DNA of 64,000 nucleotides from Chitinophaga caeni (GTDB lineage Bacteria > Bacteroidota > Bacteroidia > Chitinophagales > Chitinophagaceae): assembly GCF_002557795.1 (NCBI RefSeq), contig NZ_CP023777.1, positions 2,737,001-2,801,000 on the forward strand. Direction: 5' to 3'. The position numbers were made by a program, and so were the translations under genes. Each line of letters begins with the position of its first letter. Position 1 is the first letter of the stretch. This document shows positions 1-8,027 of this stretch, one piece after another. Under the pieces are notes generated by a model. It was not told the origin of the DNA, made no database searches, and worked only from the letters and a program-made list of their open reading frames with translations.

Positions 1-2
1 CT

Positions 3-1271
3 GCTGCCAGCCCGGAAGATTTACAATTGCAAGCAAAAAAGCTGCTATCAAGGATCCAATCGGAACCGGGATGGTCGCTGCGGGATATTACTTACACTTT
101 AGCAGGGCTGCAAACTAACCAACAGTATAATTGGCTGGTGTATGCTGAAACGAAGGATGCATTAGTCCAGGGCTTAGAAAAAAAACTGGCCAAAAAGCAA
201 CATCCTGCGCCTGCCGAACAGATGGACAACAGGTTAGCCTGGATTTTTACCGGGATGGGACCGCAATGGTACGGCATGGGCAGGCAGTTGTACCGGGAAA
301 ATGCGGTATTCCGCCAGGTGATGGACGAATGTAACCACTTGTTACTGGAATACACTGGATATTCGCTATTGGGTGAATTATTCTTTCAACCTGTAAACAA
401 GGTCGTGACGGGAAACTACCTCGCTCAAACCGCTAACTTTTTTATCCAGGTAAGTTTATCAAGAATGCTGCATTCCATGGGGTTACCAATGGACGTTGTA
501 GTGGGACATAGTGTTGGCGAGATAGCTGCCTCGGTGATCGCTGGGGGCATCTCCCTGGAGGATGGTATCAAGATCGTGCACCATTGGGGAAGTATATTAG
601 AGCAGGTGGCGGGTCATGGCACACTGTTATCGGTAGGCTTGGGTGAACATGAAGCTGTGCCTTACCTGGAAGATTTGCCGGGCCTCGAAATCGCTACAAT
701 CAACGCGCCGCGTTCTATGACCGTGGCAGGAAATAGGGACCAGTTGTCCCGCTTGGAAGAAATGCTTAAAAATGACGGAATTGCGGCCCGGTTTGTGCAG
801 GTGGACGTGGCATATCATTCTTCGCAACTTTCTTACCTGGAGCATGCCGTAAAAGACGCCCTGGGTTTTGTGAAACCGCTTAAGCCCGTACATAAGATGT
901 ACAGCACTGTTACGGCGGAACTGGTTGAACACCCCTTGCATGATGCCGATTATTGGTGGCGTAACATCCGCCAACAGGTATATTTTAAAGATGTGGTAGC
1001 TTCGTTGTTGAAGCAGGGGTACACCAATTTTATAGAGATAGGCCCACACCCGGTATTAAGAAGTGCTTTGCAGGAAACTGCGATGGCCGAAGGGAAAGAA
1101 ATCCATACCTTCTTTTCTTTAAAGAAAGGCACATCCGAATTGCCGATGTTGATAAATAACTTGGAACGCTCGATGGGTGTTGGAGTGCCGGTAAATTTCA
1201 GTACGTCTTTAACAGGCGAGCGTTTGAAAATATCATTATTTGAAGGAGAAGATGTTTGCCAATGCTGCTAA
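3..1271 (+). CDS. Polyketide synthase, C-terminal part (KS-AT linker and acyltransferase), 5' end outside window
   Basis: The reading frame is open to the left edge, so the N-terminal part, presumably a ketosynthase, lies outside. The visible protein starts with the KS-AT linker and continues into a malonyl-CoA:ACP transacylase-like domain. The FTGMGPQW motif and the nucleophile motif GHSVGEIAAS (serine about residue 162 counting from the codon at 27) are present, as are an active-site histidine region VAYHSS and the late motif EIGPHPVL. The domain loads an acyl unit onto an acyl carrier protein. The VAYH box is closer to the malonyl-type HAFH than to the methylmalonyl-type YASH, but this is not diagnostic. 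The protein stops just after the post-AT linker, with an unusual CQCC tail, where a reductive or ACP domain would normally begin. No downstream PKS gene follows, so it is either a didomain protein working with partners in trans or a truncated synthase. Confidence 0.85.
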   Translation, partial: AASPEDLQLQAKKLLSRIQSEPGWSLRDITYTLAGLQTNQQYNWLVYAETKDALVQGLEKKLAKKQHPAPAEQMDNRLAWIFTGMGPQWYGMGRQLYRENAVFRQVMDECNHLLLEYTGYSLLGELFFQPVNKVVTGNYLAQTANFFIQVSLSRMLHSMGLPMDVVVGHSVGEIAASVIAGGISLEDGIKIVHHWGSILEQVAGHGTLLSVGLGEHEAVPYLEDLPGLEIATINAPRSMTVAGNRDQLSRLEEMLKNDGIAARFVQVDVAYHSSQLSYLEHAVKDALGFVKPLKPVHKMYSTVTAELVEHPLHDADYWWRNIRQQVYFKDVVASLLKQGYTNFIEIGPHPVLRSALQETAMAEGKEIHTFFSLKKGTSELPMLINNLERSMGVGVPVNFSTSLTGERLKISLFEGEDVCQCC

Positions 1272-1318
1272 AATTTAGCATGCGGCATAGCACAACATAC
1301 TTGTAAAATAAAATGAAA

Positions 1319-1367
1319 GAACAGGTAAAATATTTGAAAGCGTTTAAATATTTTACCTGTTCTTTTT
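1319..1367. terminator. Bidirectional intrinsic terminator between PKS and aqpZ
   Basis: A perfect 17-bp inverted repeat (arms 1319-1335 and 1346-1362, beginning GAACAGG and ending CCTGTTC) encloses a 10-nt loop. It is followed by a T-run on the plus strand and preceded by an A-rich stretch that gives a T-run on the minus strand. It sits between two convergent genes and can stop both. Confidence 0.85.
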
Positions 1368-1388
1368 ATTGCCAGCCAATCAAAATCA

Positions 1389-2105
1389 TTAGTAATTAGA
1401 AGCCTTCTCCGCGGGCGGATTATCTACCAGTTTCCAAAGCAGGCCGCCGATAAGTCCACCAACAATCGGGCAAACGATAAATATCCATAGTTGCGAAAGG
1501 GCAGCGCCGCCAACGAAAATAGCTGGCCCGATGCTCCTGGCAGGGTTTACAGAAACACCCGTGATCGGGATGCCCACGATATGTATCAAGGTCAAACATA
1601 AACCGATGGCGAGCCCTGCAAAACTGGTATTGCCGTTGTAACTGCTGGTAGCGCCATGAACTACGAATAGGAATAATGCCGTAAGCACTACTTCTGCAAT
1701 CATCCCGCTAACCATCGAGTAATTTGCCGGGGAAGCTTCTCCAACGCCATTGGCCCCGAGCCCGTTCATATCGATATTGTAGTTAGGATTGCCTTGAGCG
1801 ATATAATATAACAGGCCAGCAGCGAGTATACCACCCACAACTTGCCCTATGATATATACCACCATATCTTTAGCGGGAAGTTTACCCATGGCCCACATCG
1901 AGATGCTGATAGCAGGATTAATATGGCAACCGGTGATATGACCAATAGCATAGCACATCGCTAGAACCGATAAACCGAAGGCAAATGCGATACCCAGGTT
2001 GCCAACAAAACTTCCGGCAATTACAGCACTACCGCAACCCATGAATACCAATACGAAGGTGCCGAACATTTCGGCTAAGAATTTCTGCGAGCTTGTAGCT
2101 TTCAT
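1389..2105 (-). CDS. aqpZ: Aquaporin Z
   Basis: A 238-residue MIP-family water channel of the inner membrane, with six hydrophobic segments and the two half-helix NPA boxes, HINPA (Asn63) and SVNPARS (Asn187). The selectivity-filter positions look like the water-selective AqpZ set: a histidine in LIHIVG (about 175) and an arginine in NPARS (about 190), with no glycerol-facilitator aspartate. Length matches AqpZ. The start is the ATG giving MKATSSQKF. It is monocistronic, converges with the PKS gene across a shared terminator, and has about 220 bp of AT-rich sequence upstream before the divergent transposase gene. Confidence 0.95.
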   Translation of the reverse strand: MKATSSQKFLAEMFGTFVLVFMGCGSAVIAGSFVGNLGIAFAFGLSVLAMCYAIGHITGCHINPAISISMWAMGKLPAKDMVVYIIGQVVGGILAAGLLYYIAQGNPNYNIDMNGLGANGVGEASPANYSMVSGMIAEVVLTALFLFVVHGATSSYNGNTSFAGLAIGLCLTLIHIVGIPITGVSVNPARSIGPAIFVGGAALSQLWIFIVCPIVGGLIGGLLWKLVDNPPAEKASNY

Positions 2106-2325
2106 AGCGTTTAATTTGAGGTTTATTGTTTTTGTCTTTGAGTTTTGGTCTAACTTGCAATTGTTCCAAGTGTCGTGATTAGAGCAGGGCTATTCTTCAA
2201 ACATTCAGCTTATGATATTTTAATAAATATAATTAATATATCAATATGCGCAATAAAGTTTTTTTAAGTAATGGTTGTCCATCGTTAATAATTCCTAACT
2301 TGTATTTAATTATTAATTGTTTGTT

Positions 2326-2871
2326 ATGTCAAGAAAATATAAGTTTCGGGATGCGCATGGTTTGTATTTCGTGAGTTTTCCTGTTATTGGTTGGATAGAT
2401 ATATTTACACGGGAGGTTTACTGTCAATTATTTGTTGAAAGTTTAGCTTATTGTAGGATGAATTTGGGCATGGAAATATACGCTTGGTGTATTATGCCGA
2501 GCCACGTACATATAATTTTTAGGGCAAAGGAAACTGATCCTGGTAATTTATTGAAGTCGTTGAAAGGATTTACATCGAGAAAGATATTAATGGCAATAGC
2601 AGAAAATCCCCAAGAAAGCAGGAAGGAATGGATACTGTCAATGGCAGAGCATGCGGGTAGTTTAAATAGTAATATCCGGTTTAGACAATTTTGGCAGCAA
2701 CATAATCAGCCTATAGAACTTTGGTCATCACATGTAATACAGCAGAAGGTTGATTATATCCATAATAACCCTGTTGAAGCAGGTTTTGTTTTGGAACCAT
2801 TTTTTTGGAAGTACAGTAGCGCAATTGATTTTGCAGGGGGAAAGGGTATTCTTGAAATTGATGAATTATAG
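2326..2871 (+). CDS. REP-associated tyrosine transposase (RAYT, Y1_Tnp domain)
   Basis: A 181-residue single-domain protein of the IS200-like Y1 transposase superfamily. The metal-binding HUH-type motif is PSHVHII (His60, His62), preceded by AWCIMP. The C-terminal helix carries KVDYIHNNPVEAGFV, the hallmark of Bacteroidota RAYTs, with Tyr144 a candidate nucleophile (the exact tyrosine is not certain). Such enzymes nick and rejoin single-stranded DNA at REP-like hairpins and are usually single-copy domesticated genes. The ATG at 2326 was chosen over a TTG at 2317, which would add three residues. Directly downstream lies a ~0.9-kb block of repeated and palindromic DNA, as expected if the protein acts on, or spread, those repeats. 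It has no terminal inverted repeats of its own. Confidence 0.85.
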   Translation: MSRKYKFRDAHGLYFVSFPVIGWIDIFTREVYCQLFVESLAYCRMNLGMEIYAWCIMPSHVHIIFRAKETDPGNLLKSLKGFTSRKILMAIAENPQESRKEWILSMAEHAGSLNSNIRFRQFWQQHNQPIELWSSHVIQQKVDYIHNNPVEAGFVLEPFFWKYSSAIDFAGGKGILEIDEL

Positions 2872-2967
2872 TATGAAGCTTAGGAGTTGTTATGCGCTAT
2901 TAAAATTTTAATGATCTTGAAAAATTTATTATTGACATTGGATTTTATGTTGCAATATTTTAGGCTC

Positions 2968-3850
2968 TTCGCCGGTTCGAGTTTTCAAGATGTTCGTGTT
3001 CGAAACCCGGAGTATTATTTGAAAGCTTTGCCGCAATGCACAAAAAAATATCAATAGTTTTGAGATGTTTTGAGGATAAAATTCTAAGGTCAACAGGGGG
3101 AAAATAGTTTTCGAACAGTGGGGGCTTCCAATCTCTGATATCGAAACTTGGGTTTGTATTTAGAAATTCTGCCGCCATACCCAAAAAACTATCAATGGTT
3201 TTGAGATTTTTGAGGATAAAATTCTAAGGTCAACTGGGGGAAAATAGTTTTCGAACAGCGGGGCTTCCAATTTCTGATATCGAAACTTGGGTTCGTATTA
3301 AGAAATTTTGCCGCTATGCCCCAAAAAGCAAGCTGAACAGCGGGGGCTTCCAATTTCTGATATCGAAACGTGTGTTCGTATTTAGAAATTCTGCCGCCAT
3401 GCCCAAAAAATGAGCTGGTTCGAGCTTCCAAGCTCGGACCCACGCATAGTTAAGGACATTTCCATAAGTACCGAAAACGAAATGGAACTAACTCCACTCA
3501 CCATTACCCGCAAATAGTTGGATTCCTAATGCTACCGAACAAGCAGTACTGCCAGTAGGGCGTTTTCCCATTGGGGAGTCCGAGCTTGGAAGCTCGAACT
3601 AGCAATAGTTTTTGAACAGCGGGGGCTTCCAAATCTGTGATATCGAAACCTGGGTTCGTATTTAGAAATTCTGCTGCCATGCCCAAAAACTATCAATGGT
3701 TTTGAGATGTTTGAGGATAAAATTCTAAGGTCAACATGGGGAAAATAGTTTTCGAACAGCGGGGCTTCCAATTTCTGATATCGAAACGTGTGTTCGTATT
3801 TAGAAATTCTGCCGCTATGCCCCAAAAACTATCAATGGTTTTGAGAGATG
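2968..3850. repeat. Array of imperfect ~140-bp repeats beside the RAYT gene
   Basis: A unit of about 140 bp recurs in direct orientation. Landmarks are a CTATCAATGGTTTTGAGA start, a GGATAAAATTCTAAGGTCAA middle, TTTCGAACAGCGGGG, the core CTGATATCGAAAC, TTTAGAAATTCTGCCGC, and a CATGCCCAAAAA end. Copies run roughly 2968-3050 (strongly decayed), 3043-3187, 3188-3327, 3328-3410 (3' half only), 3604-3688 (3' half only), 3689-3827, and a 5' stub 3828-3850. The half copies flank an unrelated insert at 3411-3603. The minus-strand open frames of 60-97 codons here are translations of the repeat, repeating words such as FLNTNPSFDIR, and are not genes. Copy divergence (one-base differences, small indels) shows it is not a young tandem duplication. 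It is too long and irregular for a CRISPR array. Confidence 0.85.
3417..3600. repeat. Insert bounded by inverted 23-bp REP-like palindromes
   Basis: Positions 3417-3439 and 3578-3600 are inverted copies of each other (22 of 23 bases agree). Each is itself a hairpin, CGAGCTTCCAAGCTCG at 3421-3436 and CGAGCTTGGAAGCTCG at 3581-3596. The ~140 bp between them is not related to the surrounding repeat units and shows no gene. The paired inverted hairpins resemble a BIME, the usual substrate organisation of a RAYT. A decayed third relative may sit near 2975-2995. Confidence 0.7.
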
Positions 3851-3865
3851 TTTAAGATAAAATAG

Positions 3866-3885
3866 CAAGTCCCAAACCGGGCTTG
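3866..3885 (-). terminator. Possible terminator of the mannobiose operon
   Basis: Seven paired positions (CAAGTCC with GGGCTTG, one G-U pair) just beyond the epimerase stop, followed on the minus strand by a broken T-rich stretch. The T-run is weak, so the call is tentative. Confidence 0.35.
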
Positions 3886-3908
3886 GTACATACCGCTGCG
3901 TAACAAAT

Positions 3909-5099
3909 TTATTTATCCAACCTTTTAATAATTTCGATACAAGCCCGGCCATTATGATAAGGGCATTTCCAAATGCCCACCTTATCTTCCGGCATTATCT
4001 TGTAATTGGCATCAAGCCCCCAGAACCATTCCCCGTAGTTATGATCGATAATGTATCGTTGAATAAAATTCCAAGTTTTTAATGCTTGCTCTAAATATCC
4101 GGGTTGACCGGATGTTTGCCAAGCATTGACATAACCGACTACTGCTTCCGCCTGGGGCCACCAATGTTTTTCTTTTACAAGATGATTTTTGTCTATATCA
4201 AATTCATACCATAATCCGCCGTCAGCATCAAAACCGGAATTTGTACTATCGGCTATTTTCAACGCGATGGCTTTAAATAATCCTGTATAATACGGATCTT
4301 CAATCACTTCAGCTGCTTCTTGCATTAACCAAGCTGCTTCTATATCGTGACCGAACGAAACAGTGTTTCCTTTTACGCTCCAATCCTCAGAAAAAAACAG
4401 TTGCAGATGTGTTTTCGATTCATCCAGGATATACTCATCGAATACGCGTAAAAGATCAATGATTTGATTTTTTACACCTTGATCCGGCCAAACCCTGTAA
4501 AGGTTAGTATAAGCCTCCAAGACATGCAGATGGGTGTTCATCGACTTTTTCTCGTTCGCATCTTTTAAGCTCAATCTCTGGTCTTTCAGTTCATGCCATT
4601 CGCGGGAGAACGCTTCGAAATACCCCTTTTGTACCGGATCGAATGCATGGCGCTGCAGGTCTTGATACAATTGCTGGGCCATTTGTAAAATGTCCTGTTC
4701 CTGTTTTATTTTATAATATTCACTTAAAGCATAAATAGTAAAGGCGATGGCGTACACTTGTTTTTTCGAATCAACGGGATTGCCAGCATAATCAACTGTC
4801 CAGTAAACCCCGCCGAATTCTTTATCAACAAAGTGATCCGAGATATATTGATAAGCCTTATCAGCTATTAATATATCGGTTGGATCGCCCGTTACCTGTG
4901 CGGCGGCGGCAAATGTCCACAAAATGCGGGCATTTAATACGGAACCTTTCAGTGCGTATGGATCTACTTTATTATCCTGCAACAAACGTCCGTAAAATCC
5001 TCCTTTATCTTGATCTATTGTATGGTCTTTCCAGAAATGAAGGATGTTCTTTAATTCATCCTTCATTTCTGTTACCAGTTGATTATTGCTTGATGGCAT
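3909..5099 (-). CDS. Cellobiose/mannobiose 2-epimerase (AGE family)
   Basis: A 396-residue cytoplasmic N-acylglucosamine 2-epimerase-family (alpha/alpha)6-barrel protein. It begins with KNILHFWKDHTIDQDKGGF, followed by GGVYWTVD and FGHDIEAAWLMQEA, and ends with the HWWPQAEAVVG and WFWGLD motifs that carry the conserved histidines of cellobiose 2-epimerases. In mannan loci this enzyme turns beta-1,4-mannobiose into mannosyl-glucose. It overlaps the transporter gene by 17 bp and is the last gene of a three-gene operon with a GH130 phosphorylase, which uses exactly that product. The genomic context therefore favours mannobiose as the physiological substrate over cellobiose (inference from pathway). 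Confidence 0.88.
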   Translation of the reverse strand: MPSSNNQLVTEMKDELKNILHFWKDHTIDQDKGGFYGRLLQDNKVDPYALKGSVLNARILWTFAAAAQVTGDPTDILIADKAYQYISDHFVDKEFGGVYWTVDYAGNPVDSKKQVYAIAFTIYALSEYYKIKQEQDILQMAQQLYQDLQRHAFDPVQKGYFEAFSREWHELKDQRLSLKDANEKKSMNTHLHVLEAYTNLYRVWPDQGVKNQIIDLLRVFDEYILDESKTHLQLFFSEDWSVKGNTVSFGHDIEAAWLMQEAAEVIEDPYYTGLFKAIALKIADSTNSGFDADGGLWYEFDIDKNHLVKEKHWWPQAEAVVGYVNAWQTSGQPGYLEQALKTWNFIQRYIIDHNYGEWFWGLDANYKIMPEDKVGIWKCPYHNGRACIEIIKRLDK

Positions 5100-6468
5100 T
5101 TTGTTCTCTTTTGGCAGCTAATGCTGCAGTAATATTTTCAATCTTCGATTCCGATAATGGATACAAGGCTATGAATACGACCGATAAAATGGCACCGATC
5201 GCGGGCAGTAAGCTCATTAACATAACGATGCCGTTCTCCGTAGTACTTCCTTGAATGGCATTGGCCTTGAAACCGAATAAAGCCAATAACCAACCGGTGA
5301 GCGCCCCACCGATTGTCCAACCCAGTTTTTGTGACATCGAGGAGGAGGAAAATATTAACCCGGTGGCTCTTCTTCCGGTCTTCCATTCCGAATAATCGGC
5401 AATGTCGGCGTACATTGACCATAATAGTGGGAAAATTATCCCGGCGCAAATGCTGATCACGAATTGGAAAATAAATATCGTTACTACCTGGTCTTTTTCT
5501 AACCAGTAAAATATAATACTCAGTACCGATGCGATTAGCATCGCGCCCAAGTAAGTAGATTTTTTTCCAAATTTATTGGCTACCGGCGATGCGATAATCA
5601 CACCGATAATATTGGCAGCTTGCCCGATAACCAAGTACAAGGTAGAGTAAGTCACCTCGAAACCCAGCACGTTGAAGGCTTCTGATTGGGCGATATAATA
5701 CTTAAAATAATACAATGTAGCTCCATCCCTAATGGAATTGAATATTAACGCCGCCACGCCAGCTCCAAGCAATATCCACCAAGGGCGATTCTGCCACAAA
5801 TCCCTGAAGTCGTCTTTCAGGGCTGATGGCGCTTGTTTTGGCACCACGCGTTCTTTCACCCATGCGAAGCAAAGTAAGAACAAGATGACGCAAATGGCTG
5901 CTATCACGCTAACGGACAATTGCCAGCTGGTTTGTAGGCTGAACCGCAAACTAAACTTCGATACCATAGGCTCTAAGATGGCCAGCGCGATTAAGCTTCC
6001 CGCGAATGCGAACGCCATTCTATAAGATGCCAAGGTGTTCCTCACGGATGCTAAGGGAGAGATCACTCCTAACAATGAAGCATATGGTACGTTGATTAAC
6101 GAGTATACCATCATCATTGCCGAATAGGTGATATAGGCGTATACCAATTTACCCGTTATGCTGAAATCCGGTGTCGTAAATGTAAGTATGCCTATGATTC
6201 CAAACGGTATGGCTACATACAAAATATAAGGGCGGAATTTTCCCCACTTGGATTGTGTCCTGTCGGTCATGATGCCCACTACGGGATCAAAAGCGGTATC
6301 CCAGATCCTGGTGATCAGGAACATGGTTCCTACGGCGGCGGCCTGTATGCCCATAATATCGGTATAATAGTATAATAAATACATACCGAAGAGCTTCCAA
6401 AACATGGAAGAGGCCATATCACCGAAGCCGTAACCGACTTTTTCCCTTAAAGTGATCTTGTTGTGCAT
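5083..6468 (-). CDS. GPH-family sugar:cation symporter (MelB-like)
   Basis: A 461-residue inner-membrane protein with about twelve hydrophobic segments. The GPH signature is clear: YYTDIMG near the first helix, ITRIWDTAFDPVVGIMTDRT with the paired aspartates used for cation and sugar coupling, then SKWGKFRPY. It most likely brings mannobiose or short manno-oligosaccharides from the periplasm into the cytoplasm for the epimerase and phosphorylase encoded on either side. The gap to the upstream GH130 gene is 28 bp and the 3' end overlaps the epimerase gene, so the three are co-transcribed. Confidence 0.88.
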   Translation of the reverse strand: MHNKITLREKVGYGFGDMASSMFWKLFGMYLLYYYTDIMGIQAAAVGTMFLITRIWDTAFDPVVGIMTDRTQSKWGKFRPYILYVAIPFGIIGILTFTTPDFSITGKLVYAYITYSAMMMVYSLINVPYASLLGVISPLASVRNTLASYRMAFAFAGSLIALAILEPMVSKFSLRFSLQTSWQLSVSVIAAICVILFLLCFAWVKERVVPKQAPSALKDDFRDLWQNRPWWILLGAGVAALIFNSIRDGATLYYFKYYIAQSEAFNVLGFEVTYSTLYLVIGQAANIIGVIIASPVANKFGKKSTYLGAMLIASVLSIIFYWLEKDQVVTIFIFQFVISICAGIIFPLLWSMYADIADYSEWKTGRRATGLIFSSSSMSQKLGWTIGGALTGWLLALFGFKANAIQGSTTENGIVMLMSLLPAIGAILSVVFIALYPLSESKIENITAALAAKREQNAIKQ

Positions 6469-6496
6469 AAGTGGAATTTATATCAGTGCTAAATAA

Positions 6497-7663
6497 TTAC
6501 AGGGATAAGTTTTTATCGATAATGCCTTGTAATGTTTGTACGGAGGTAAAGGATCGCAATCCATCTGCTGCCGTGTTCATGCAATAATCTAATAGTTGGT
6601 CGATGCTGGTTGTCGCAACATGTAAACGGGTATCACTCGATGCATAATATATAAAAATTTTTCCGTTTTCATCTGCGATCCAACCATTACAGAACACTAC
6701 GTTCGATACATCGCCGGTTCTTTCGGTTCCTTCCGGCGCCATGAAGTACCCGGCAGGTTTGTAAATGACTTTCGTTACATCGTGCAGGTCCGTCATGAAC
6801 ATATACAGGGTATATCTCAATCCTGCGGCGGTATTCCTTACGCCATGCGCGAGGTGTAGCCAGCCTTTAGCCGTTTTGATGGGCGCGGGGCCTTGACCAT
6901 TTTTGGATTCCGCGATGGTATGGTATAATTTATTATCGATCACCCTTTCTTCATTCACAACGGCGCCATCCATCGTGTCACAAAAACCGACACCGATGCC
7001 ACCGCCTTTGCCTGCCTCGATAAAGCTATCTTGGGGCCGGGTATACAACATATATTTGCCGTTAACAAATTCGGGGTGTAACACTACGTTGCGTTGTTGC
7101 GCGGAGCGGGTCACAAGGTCGGGCAATCTTTCCCATTGCAACAGGTCTTTCGTGCGTACGATCCCGCATTGCGCCACCGCGGCAGATTGATCACCGTCCG
7201 GTGCATTAGGATCCCGTCTTTCCGTGCAGAACAGGCCGTAAATGTAGCCATCTTCATGTTGCACCACGCGCATATCATATATGTTGGTATCCGGTTCTGA
7301 TGTTTCTGGAATCGTAATAGGGCGATCCCGGAATTTGAAATGATCCAGGCCATTGTCACTTTCTGCTATAGCAAAAAATGATTTGCGATCCCAACCTTCT
7401 ACACGTACTACCACCAGGTATTTACCATTCCATTTGATGGCTCCCGCGTTGAACGTGGCATTGATGCCGAAGCGGGTCACCAGGTAGGGGTTAGTGGCAG
7501 GGTTGAAGTCGTAACGCCAGAATAGCGGGGTGTGTTCCGCGGTTAATACCGGGTTTTCATAACGTGAGAAAATGCCGTTGCCCAGTTTTTCAATTTGATT
7601 AGGTGTGTTTATTAATTGCTCATGTGCTTCCTTTAAAGCAGCTAGCCTAGCCTCGAAGTTCAT
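6497..7663 (-). CDS. 4-O-beta-D-mannosyl-D-glucose phosphorylase (GH130)
   Basis: A 388-residue GH130 enzyme, the length of the Bacteroides mannosylglucose phosphorylases. It has the five-bladed propeller motifs NPYLVTRFGINATFNAGAIKW, VVRVEGWDRKSFFAIAES, NIYDMRVVQHEDGYIYGLFC, QRNVVLHPEFVNGKYMLY and GGGIGVGF, and a late LHLAHGVR. The conserved aspartate of this family lies in the YDMR segment. It cleaves mannosyl-glucose with phosphate to alpha-mannose-1-phosphate and glucose. It is the first gene of the operon with transporter and epimerase. The N-terminal extension before NPVL is typical of GH130 subfamily 1. It has no signal peptide, consistent with cytoplasmic action. Confidence 0.9.
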   Translation of the reverse strand: MNFEARLAALKEAHEQLINTPNQIEKLGNGIFSRYENPVLTAEHTPLFWRYDFNPATNPYLVTRFGINATFNAGAIKWNGKYLVVVRVEGWDRKSFFAIAESDNGLDHFKFRDRPITIPETSEPDTNIYDMRVVQHEDGYIYGLFCTERRDPNAPDGDQSAAVAQCGIVRTKDLLQWERLPDLVTRSAQQRNVVLHPEFVNGKYMLYTRPQDSFIEAGKGGGIGVGFCDTMDGAVVNEERVIDNKLYHTIAESKNGQGPAPIKTAKGWLHLAHGVRNTAAGLRYTLYMFMTDLHDVTKVIYKPAGYFMAPEGTERTGDVSNVVFCNGWIADENGKIFIYYASSDTRLHVATTSIDQLLDYCMNTAADGLRSFTSVQTLQGIIDKNLSL

Positions 7664-8027
7664 TGTCTTTTGTTTGATTTTATGAATGATGCATCCATGT
7701 GGAGGACGGCTACAAATCTATTTCGAATCAGGCTTTGGATAGTAGTACTTATTTATCAATTTAATATGCTTTCTCAACACGAATGATGGTGAATTATCGT
7801 TTTTGAAACGTTTTTATTCCATCAAGACTCAATAAAATAGGGATTTTGATAGGAAAATACCCTGCTTCGATATAATGATTTTTTATCAATGAAAAATGTA
7901 TGTTTTCTTGCCTAGTAACGCCCATTTTGCGGATTAGGATAAGAATATGCTAGAATAACACCAATATCGCTTTTCATACTCGGTTACATTTGTCCTCATA
8001 ATTCTACGTATAAAAACTGAATGCTGT
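7664..8027. promoter_or_regulatory. Divergent control region of the mannan locus
   Basis: This 364-bp gap separates the minus-strand mannobiose operon from the plus-strand susC operon. A TAnnTTTG-type -7 box for the minus operon is seen at 7720-7713 (TAGATTTG), about 50 bp from its start codon. One for susC is seen at 7985-7992 (TACATTTG), about 36 bp from its ATG. Between them, at 7798-7810, is a short inverted repeat CGTTT-TTG-AAACG that could bind a regulator. No convincing -33 TTG was found at the normal distance from either box, which fits activator-dependent promoters. The likely activator is the hybrid regulator encoded at 18215-22468 (inference). Confidence 0.5.

Noticed and set aside
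2960..3825. Four minus-strand open frames of 60-97 codons
   Set aside because: They translate the ~140-bp repeats in different frames, repeat the same words, and lack a ribosome-binding site or family similarity.
2968..3850. CRISPR array
   Set aside because: Units are ~140 bp, diverged, without short regular spacers, and no cas gene is nearby.
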